Below, one piece after another: positions 18,901-23,800 of a stretch of 23,800 bases of DNA. The stretch comes from Apostichopus parvimensis. Its lineage: Eukaryota > Echinodermata > Holothuroidea > Aspidochirotida > Stichopodidae. Within the stretch, counting starts at the first letter, position 1, and every line of letters starts with the position of its first letter. The DNA lies in contig KN884746.1 of NCBI GenBank assembly GCA_000934455.1, positions 37,857 through 61,656 on the forward strand. The letters run 5' to 3'. Under the pieces are notes generated by a model. The model saw only the letters and a list, made by a program, of their open reading frames with translations, ran no database searches and had not been told where the DNA came from. Made by a program: the position numbers and the translations under genes.

Positions 18901-21900
18901 AGAGTGACGTGTTCGTGTGTCGTCCTGGGGACCCTTTTCGGCTCCCGCCCGTGGTGGTGTGGCGGACTGTTCTGGGTAGTAGGTTTGAAAGTATCCATCT
19001 TGACGATCGGGAACATATCCGCTGAACGGATCTCACCTTTGTCTCCTCCCTTCTGGTTGATTTTCTCTCCTGTGTGAAGGACCGTGATGTTGCTGTTAAA
19101 TAGGACCAATTGACCTCCGCTACTGTGGGAACGGATGTGCTTATGGTGGAAGCTGCGATGCTCCTCCTTCTCCGGCTGTTTGAAGACGGCATACTCGCCG
19201 CAACCCCATCCCTCCGGTACGCTTCGGACACTTCCGTCCGAGTTACGCTTGGGGGGCGGGTCACATTTGAGTCTCTTCTCTTTGGACAGAGAGAGATCCT
19301 GTTTCAAGGCTAAACTGAGAAGCTCAATTTCTCTCTTCCTCGTCGCCGCCTCTTCGTCGCAAGACAATTGATATTCTTCGTTAATACTTCCTGTGGTCTC
19401 GTCTTCCTCGAACGAGGAGCCAACGTGCTTGGGAAAGAAACCCTCGTTGTAGAGCTGCAAGCAAGGAGGCTTATAGGAGACCGTCTCGTATCCAGTTTGC
19501 CGAGGACCATCCAGATCCCGTTTCTTTGGACTGCGAGATAGTATGTCCTCTTTCTGATCGGGAGGGGTCGCCTTATGGTCCTTGATGGGTAGATGCGGGG
19601 TGTTTAAGCGAGGTGCTGGCAGAGGTCGGGAGTGATGGTAAGACTCTGCGGTCGTGAAATGTTGCAGATTATGATCCGACGAACTCTTCTCCTAAAAAAA
19701 AAAAAAAAAAAAAATACATTAAAACGGAAGAATGTTTTTAATGAAAATGATTAAACCCAAGAACTACCTAAGCAACGAAAACAAAAACGGAACTTTCAAT
19801 CAAGAAATCAAGTTTTTTTTTAAATATCAGTGACGTAGTAGGATGATAACTTGCAAGTAAAGTTCAAACAACAGGCGGGAATTTATCGACCCAGATAAAC
19901 TCTTTTCTGCAGAACTTGTCAATTTTTTGAAATCAGTCATTAAACACGACAGTTGTACTATATGATTCGGTGATCACCGTGGCCGGATGTGACCCTGGGC
20001 TCCTAGCAACCAAAAGGGAAATACATGCAAAACTGTTGCCAAAAAAGTTCAGATCTTTGTTTTGGCAACTCATCCAAGTGCTGTCAGTTTACGTTGGCAC
20101 GGATGTCATCGACAGGACACGGGTACAAGATCAGGAAGGCCACCTCATAGGGTCACTGATGACATCAATTTACTCTCTTGGAAATCCCAACAGAAAAACC
20201 ATCAACTTCATTGATCTGTGGCATAATTGTCGGGAATTTTGTAGAAATGGTGGACTCACAGTAGCATGCAAAGGGTGTATAACCAATGTATAAAACTTAC
20301 TTGCTGAGGGCCAACAAATGTCTCACTTTGTATATATGATTAAGAATGGAAGCAATGGTAAAATATTCATCTTTTGAAGTTGTTAGAAGGGCTTCCAGGA
20401 GTGCCCTGGGAACAGCGGTGGGGGAGTTGGGGGTGGGGATTGGAGGGTGGAGAGACAGGCAGGCACGTGGAGTGCCGCTGGTCAATCCATCATTTCAATC
20501 TGCTCAGTGTATATAGTCCATCTGATCATACGAGTGAATCAAGGCTCCAGATTCTCTGTGTTCTTTTGCATTGTTTAATGCTACTGTATGTCACCTGGTC
20601 AATCTTATCCAATCCACTGTTAGATATTTAAATGACCGCATGGAACGGAAAACATGAAAGTAGGCCATTTGCTGTCAACCAATGGAATGTACGCACCAAG
20701 GAAGAGTTAGTTTGAACTTTCAAACCCACATATTTGCAAGGAATGTTGGACAGGAGCTAAAATATCAATATGTTCTCTCAGAAATGTTATATTTTGACAT
20801 TCTCTCTGAATGACATGATGTAAATTTCACAGATATGATTTTCTCTGGATGAAAATCTCCTTGAGACCATTTTTTTTGTCTATTTAGCTACTATTTTTGT
20901 TAAATGACTGTATGCATGTACTGTAGGTGTTAATGTCATTTACCTTCTTCTTTTAAAGGCTGTCATAAATGATTCAGGAGTCATCAAGAATCAACTTTTT
21001 CCTGTAAAAATTTGCCAATGGATTGCATAAATACAACCGAAAAGTCTGCTCAGTGGACTAACCTGCCAATAGTATTTTTTTAATAATATTGGTCATATAG
21101 TTAATTTGAAAAACTGAAAATCATTTAAGTAATAAACTTCTGACTTCAATTAGACAAAACCCGACAAAACCCAAGGAAACGATAATTCTTAGTGAGTCCA
21201 AGATATATCTTGCAAGAATTAACATGATCAAGCAGATCACCAACCGTGTAATTAAAATGCATGAATTGCAAGGGGATGTATGATCATTCTAAATATATCT
21301 AACCCATATAGACTGACTTCCCAGAAAAAATTTAGGTCAAGTGGTGTATTCTGAATCATATTTACACTATAAATTACAACTTCATTCATATAGCTCTAAA
21401 TGCAAGTTTATTCTAATAAATACCTTGGGCGAGCCTGTGAGGTTGAAAAAAGCGGCTTGTAACCATGTAGTTGTGGCCTAATTCTTTCCTGACAGGATGC
21501 AAAGTAACCCCTAGTTCGCCCATTTTATCCCTGATTGATGTGGGAGTTGTGGGCCCCATGTCCCCTGCCCCACCCCCTTGGGCGTACCACAGTGGCATTA
21601 CTTTCATCTGTCTTATTACATTGACTGCATATAATGAGTACAAACCTCTAGGTTGACGTTTTCATAGTTATGACCGTCTTGCCGTTGTTGAAAGACTACG
21701 TTCACGTAGGTCTCTGCTTCGACCTCTGACCCTCTGCTATCCTCCTCCTGCACTCGTGACTCGCAGAGGATGGTCTCTGGGGTTTGATCGGTAGAGTCCA
21801 GGCTCTCGGAACAGCTATTCGAGGGGCTAGGGTGGTTCTTGTTGTACCTTGGAAGTGGCACCGGTTTCTTTATCTGCTGATTCTTTGCCTCCTGTTTGGC

Positions 21901-22629
21901 TTCCTTCGACTTTGATGAACTGCCACCAAATTTACCAAATTTCATCGTCGGAAAAATCTGCAGGAATTTTGTCCTCTGTTTCGTCTCGCTCACGACCGGG
22001 GAACAGACGTCTTTCTTTTCCACCTTCATCTTCTTCTGGTCTATCGAATTCTGCTTCGAGAGTTTACGTCTAGTCATGGCCTTTTCCAACTCGGTGTTTC
22101 TCATGCTACCTGGGATAGGGGGTGGGTTCCTCAGGGAGGTCGGAACGGTTTCTTGGTGACTAGGAACACTTCCAGAGGCACCTACCGACCCACCCTCATG
22201 ACTATTGGAAGAATAGCCCAGGTCACTGCTACTGTCCCCGCTCTCCCCAGAGGACTTGCGGCGGACTTTCTTCTGCATAGCCTGCACCGCTTGCAAGATG
22301 TCCTGCGTCGCGCCAAGATCCGAGACATGTCGGCCCGTTCTGAAAAACTTCTTCATTTTCCTCGTCGGCGTATCCTGCTTGCCTCTTTCGACTCTTTCAG
22401 CAGCCATTTTCTCCTGGGTTTCCTCATTCTTAGGGACTTCTACCATAAACACGTCGTCGTGCCATGGTGCTTCGGCAGAAGGGAGGGTTCTGGTCTTATA
22501 GTTCTCGTTACTGTTACATTCTTCAATTTGCTCGCATCTTTCTGAGGAGGAGATTTTCTTGCCTCTCGGTGCTTGGGGAGATGAATGGGATCTACGTCTT
22601 CTCGGTGGGGTAGCTGTCCCAGAGTGTTT
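15714..22629 (-). CDS. SH2-domain adaptor (SLP-76/BLNK-like or SHB-like), C-terminal four exons; 5' end missing
   Basis: Joining, in transcript order, 22629-21646, 19691-18569, 17963-17857 and 15920-15714 gives one frame of 806 residues and a stop (numbered here from the first visible codon). All junctions are GT-AG and phase-consistent. Residues 1-702 are low-complexity, rich in Ser, Pro, Lys and Glu. They include a basic patch (10-13), PVPLPR (256-261), YVNV (308) and YENV (322), PLPAPR (351-356), a YETV/YKPP pair and three 21-residue repeats (621-683). Residues 707-806 form one SH2 domain with the phosphotyrosine-binding Arg in YLVRDSS (Arg 733). Such proteins gather signalling enzymes below tyrosine kinases in the cytoplasm. 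YxN motifs bind Grb2-type SH2 domains, and PxxxPR binds CIN85/CD2AP SH3 domains, as in BLNK. No N-terminal start or SAM-type domain is in the window. The SHB family is the main alternative. Confidence 0.85.
16967..17134 (+). mobile_element. Interspersed element, copy 2, with (ATT)n tail
   Basis: It has the same blocks and orientation as the element at 5060-5240 and again ends in ATT triplets. Differences are scattered single bases plus one extra base near GAGTTAAATATG. Its first bases, GAAATGACTTTCT, are partly duplicated just upstream (16955-16966), which may mark an element boundary. Confidence 0.75.
17340..17403. repeat. CT/ATCT-rich microsatellite
   Basis: Imperfect TCTC, CTAT and TCTA units fill about 64 bases in the SH2-splitting intron. 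Confidence 0.75.
17857..17963 (-). CDS. SH2 adaptor exon with the phosphotyrosine-binding loop
   Basis: The acceptor is TTCCAAACACAG|TT (phase 1 in) and the donor AGG|GTATGT (phase 0 out), 107 nt. It encodes (I)NQPWYYGKLLRQECDYLM, then ISKGNPCQYLVRDSSHR. W-Y-Y-G starts the SH2 fold, and YLVRDSS carries the arginine that holds the phosphate. It is too short for simple ORF detection, but its phases fit both neighbours exactly. Confidence 0.92.
18035..18350. repeat. Direct duplication of about 119 bp in an adaptor intron
   Basis: Bases from about 18165 to 18235 (GAAGAAATTTAGCTAGAA, then GCAATTTCAAACAATCAG) recur at 18284-18350. The intervening GTACAAGCATCTGAAAATGA block at 18245 also occurs at about 18039 in a slightly different form. 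This gives two units and a partial third. Confidence 0.88.
18569..19691 (-). CDS. SH2 adaptor large exon with PLPAPR, YETV/YKPP and 21-residue repeats
   Basis: The acceptor is a 20-base T tract and TAG|GAG (phase 0); the donor is TTACA|GTAAGC (phase 1), 1123 nt. It encodes residues 329-702 and one base of the next codon. In order it has PLPAPR (351-356, PxxxPR class), a Lys/Arg-rich SPKKRDLDGPRQ segment, TGYETVSYKPP, an acidic segment, His-rich patches (HHKHIRSHSS; PPHHHGREP) and three copies of DVPxLQRSPQAGS. Most of the exon is predicted disordered from composition. Reading through the donor gives about a dozen further codons and then a stop, a possible retained-intron form without the SH2 domain. 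Confidence 0.88.
18627..18815 (-). repeat. In-frame coding tandem repeat, 63 bp x 3
   Basis: Three 63-bp units encode 21 residues each (DVPxLQRSPQAGS followed by x-S-x-Q-G-Q-x-P). The units differ at a few positions only, so the expansion is recent. Each unit carries an S-P pair that could be a proline-directed phosphorylation site. Confidence 0.95.
19970..20293 (+). other. Unidentified 107-codon open frame
   Basis: The frame runs from ATG 19970 to a TAA and includes VYVGTDVIDRTRVQDQEGHL and FIDLWHNCREFCRNGG. I recognise no family. It lies antisense inside an adaptor intron and next to the exon-like segment on the other strand. It may be a remnant of a mobile element or chance; composition is less AT-rich than the surroundings. 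Confidence 0.2.
20301..20405 (-). CDS. Candidate exon with RhoGAP-like helix pattern
   Basis: On the minus strand a strong pyrimidine tract and CTGTTCCCAG|G precede 105 nt that end AGCAA|GTAAGT. The one open frame reads (x)ALLEALLTTSKDEYFTIAS, then ILNHIYKVRHLLALS. The spacing L-L..L-L......Y-x-T-I..I-L-x-H-I-x-K-V resembles the helix of RhoGAP domains with L-x-x-L-L-x-H-L-x-x-V. The exon is phase 2 in and phase 2 out, while the flanking adaptor exons meet in phase 0, so it cannot simply be inserted into that transcript. It may belong to a nested gene, a pseudogene piece or an alternative transcript. Confidence 0.35.
21646..22629 (-). CDS. SH2 adaptor large exon with PVPLPR and two YxN motifs
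   Basis: The acceptor is TTCTTACCCCTTTCAAG|AAA (phase 0) and the donor CTAGAG|GTTTGT (phase 0), 984 nt = 328 codons. It begins KHSGTATPPRRRRSHSSPQA. A basic helix-like segment (KMKKFFRTGR), a Ser-rich stretch (RKSSGESGDSSSDLG), NPPPIPG, a Lys-rich region, PVPLPR (256-261), YVNV (308) and YENV (322) follow. An in-frame TGA lies upstream of the acceptor, so the exon cannot extend to the AG near 22701. Earlier exons must supply the start codon. Confidence 0.88.
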
Positions 22630-23800
22630 CTTGAAAGGGGTAAGAAGAGAACATTTTTGTTCAAATGAATGTTCAATGTTCAATCAGTATCTAAATTAGT
22701 TTTGAAAAAAGAAAATTGCAAAATGCAAATCATGCAATAAAATAAGATGATATTTCTGGAAAATTACTGTTTTCATCTTTTTTTGTTTTCTCTTTTCCTT
22801 CTTTCCGTTTCTTGTTTCTTAAATAATAATATAATTTAGTGTTATTTGCCATATTTTCCGATTTTATTATTTTTTTTCCTAAAAGCTACAGTTTATCTAA
22901 TTCTTTATTGTGATTTTTCAATGTATATTTATCCCTTCAAAATTAAAATAAACTATATTAGACACCTCAAACCCTCCTCCATTAGTCGTCTTGTCATCAT
23001 CTAAAAGAAGATCTATGGTTCGCTCCATTATTTTAGTACGATGCATCTGATTAAGTAACTAGTTCGATAACGCCATGCTTCAAGATCATGGGAGCGAGAC
23101 ATCATGAAACTCAACATATTAAATCCAACAGAAAACAATTCATTCCTTACAAGGCTTCACTAATTAGTTACTTCCTTTCAACTCAATAGTAAAATCCTGT
23201 TCCAATTACACCAACTGCGGGCTCTCCGCGTGACCTTAATAGGTCGACGTAAATGACACAGTCGCACCTCGCCGTCCAATCTAGGAGAGGTCACTTTGTG
23301 TCAAGAAAACTTGAATAAATTTATTCTGGGTGAGTGAGTTGGGTGATCAGATATATGACACTGAATGAGACTCGCAAGTCACAAGTTTTGGTCCTTCTAA
23401 AAATCTCCTTTTCGGCATTTTTATTAACTCTTTGTTTACTGGGAGATAGGTGACACTTGGGCAGTTGTACAGATGTAACACTCTGGTCATGTCTTTCATC
23501 AAAATAATTTGTATCTACACCGATCTGCCTTACAATATCCCCAAATATCTTCCATGTAATATAAATCAGACTTGTTTCATAGTTGGTGATACATTTGTAA
23601 GCAGAAGACTTGTCAATTAAAATTTATGGATTTTTATGGCCCCATACAGCAGTCAAACACAATTACAGACAGAAGTGCTTGCAAATCGTTCATCATAAAA
23701 AAAGGTTTTGATTTTATGAAACTTGTCAAACAAATTTCCTAAAATGTCACATGTGATCTATTGATACTCTCAGGAACAAGTCAGATACAACAAGATGAAA
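22630..23800. other. Unannotated right flank, upstream side of the adaptor
   Basis: This should be intron of the minus-strand adaptor or its 5' region. I found no convincing exon. A less AT-rich patch at about 23215-23305 contains an imperfect inverted repeat (TGACACA ... TGTGTCA). Confidence 0.4.

Larger units (their letters stand above)
19692..21645 (-). other. Adaptor intron between its two large exons
   Basis: The 1.95-kb intron has GTTTGT and TTTTTAG ends and joins phase 0 to phase 0. It contains the 105-nt exon-like segment at 20301-20405 (minus) and an unexplained 107-codon plus-strand frame at 19970-20293. The rest is AT-rich and unremarkable. Confidence 0.7.

Noticed and set aside
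18833..19264. Minus-strand 143-codon frame, Arg/Ser-rich
   Set aside because: It is a +1 shadow of the adaptor exon; the splice phases and SH2 junction select the other frame.
22153..22545. Plus-strand 130-codon frame
   Set aside because: It is the antisense shadow of the minus-strand adaptor exon, whose frame joins its neighbours in phase.

Overview
The window is nuclear DNA from an animal. Its genes are split by canonical GT-AG introns, it is AT-rich with many simple and tandem repeats, and it carries decayed non-LTR retrotransposon pieces. There is no bacterial gene packing, operon or CRISPR. Gene content (a TPMT-family methyltransferase and a tyrosine-phosphorylation adaptor with a C-terminal SH2 domain) fits an invertebrate deuterostome such as an echinoderm, hemichordate or cephalochordate. 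That placement is inference only; the species cannot be read from the sequence.

Layout. 1-794 holds nothing recognisable. 795-2010 is a 5'-truncated LINE on the + strand with an intact YADD reverse-transcriptase motif, followed at about 2083-2291 by the tail of a second LINE on the - strand. 2925-11492 (+) is a complete TPMT-like S-adenosylmethionine-dependent methyltransferase. It has eight coding exons that splice in phase to 243 residues, with a polyadenylation signal 12 bases after the stop. Four of its introns each carry a different tandem array (units of about 84, 36, 175 and 23 bp). 11511-15713 is mostly non-coding, with one small candidate terminal exon (13329-13419, +). 15714-22629 (-) holds the last four exons of an SH2 adaptor (806 residues visible). 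Its N-terminal exons are not seen and probably lie beyond the right edge.

The two genes converge tail to tail, with about 4.2 kb between stop codons, and nothing suggests a shared pathway. The methyltransferase is a cytosolic small-molecule enzyme. It keeps the cofactor site but appears to lack the two arginines tied to substrate binding in mammalian TPMT. The adaptor is a long, low-complexity scaffold with two YxN tyrosine motifs (Grb2-type), two PxxxPR motifs (CIN85/CD2AP-type SH3 ligands), a 21-residue repeat encoded by a 63-bp tandem repeat, and one C-terminal SH2 domain. This layout recalls SLP-76/BLNK/CLNK, with the SHB family as the alternative.

The most interesting loose ends are a 105-nt exon-like segment inside the adaptor's largest intron with a RhoGAP-like pattern and incompatible phase, a two-copy interspersed element with an (ATT)n tail, a 24-bp perfect palindrome, and the run of unrelated minisatellites in one gene. 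I found no convincing evidence of a wholly new multi-gene system.
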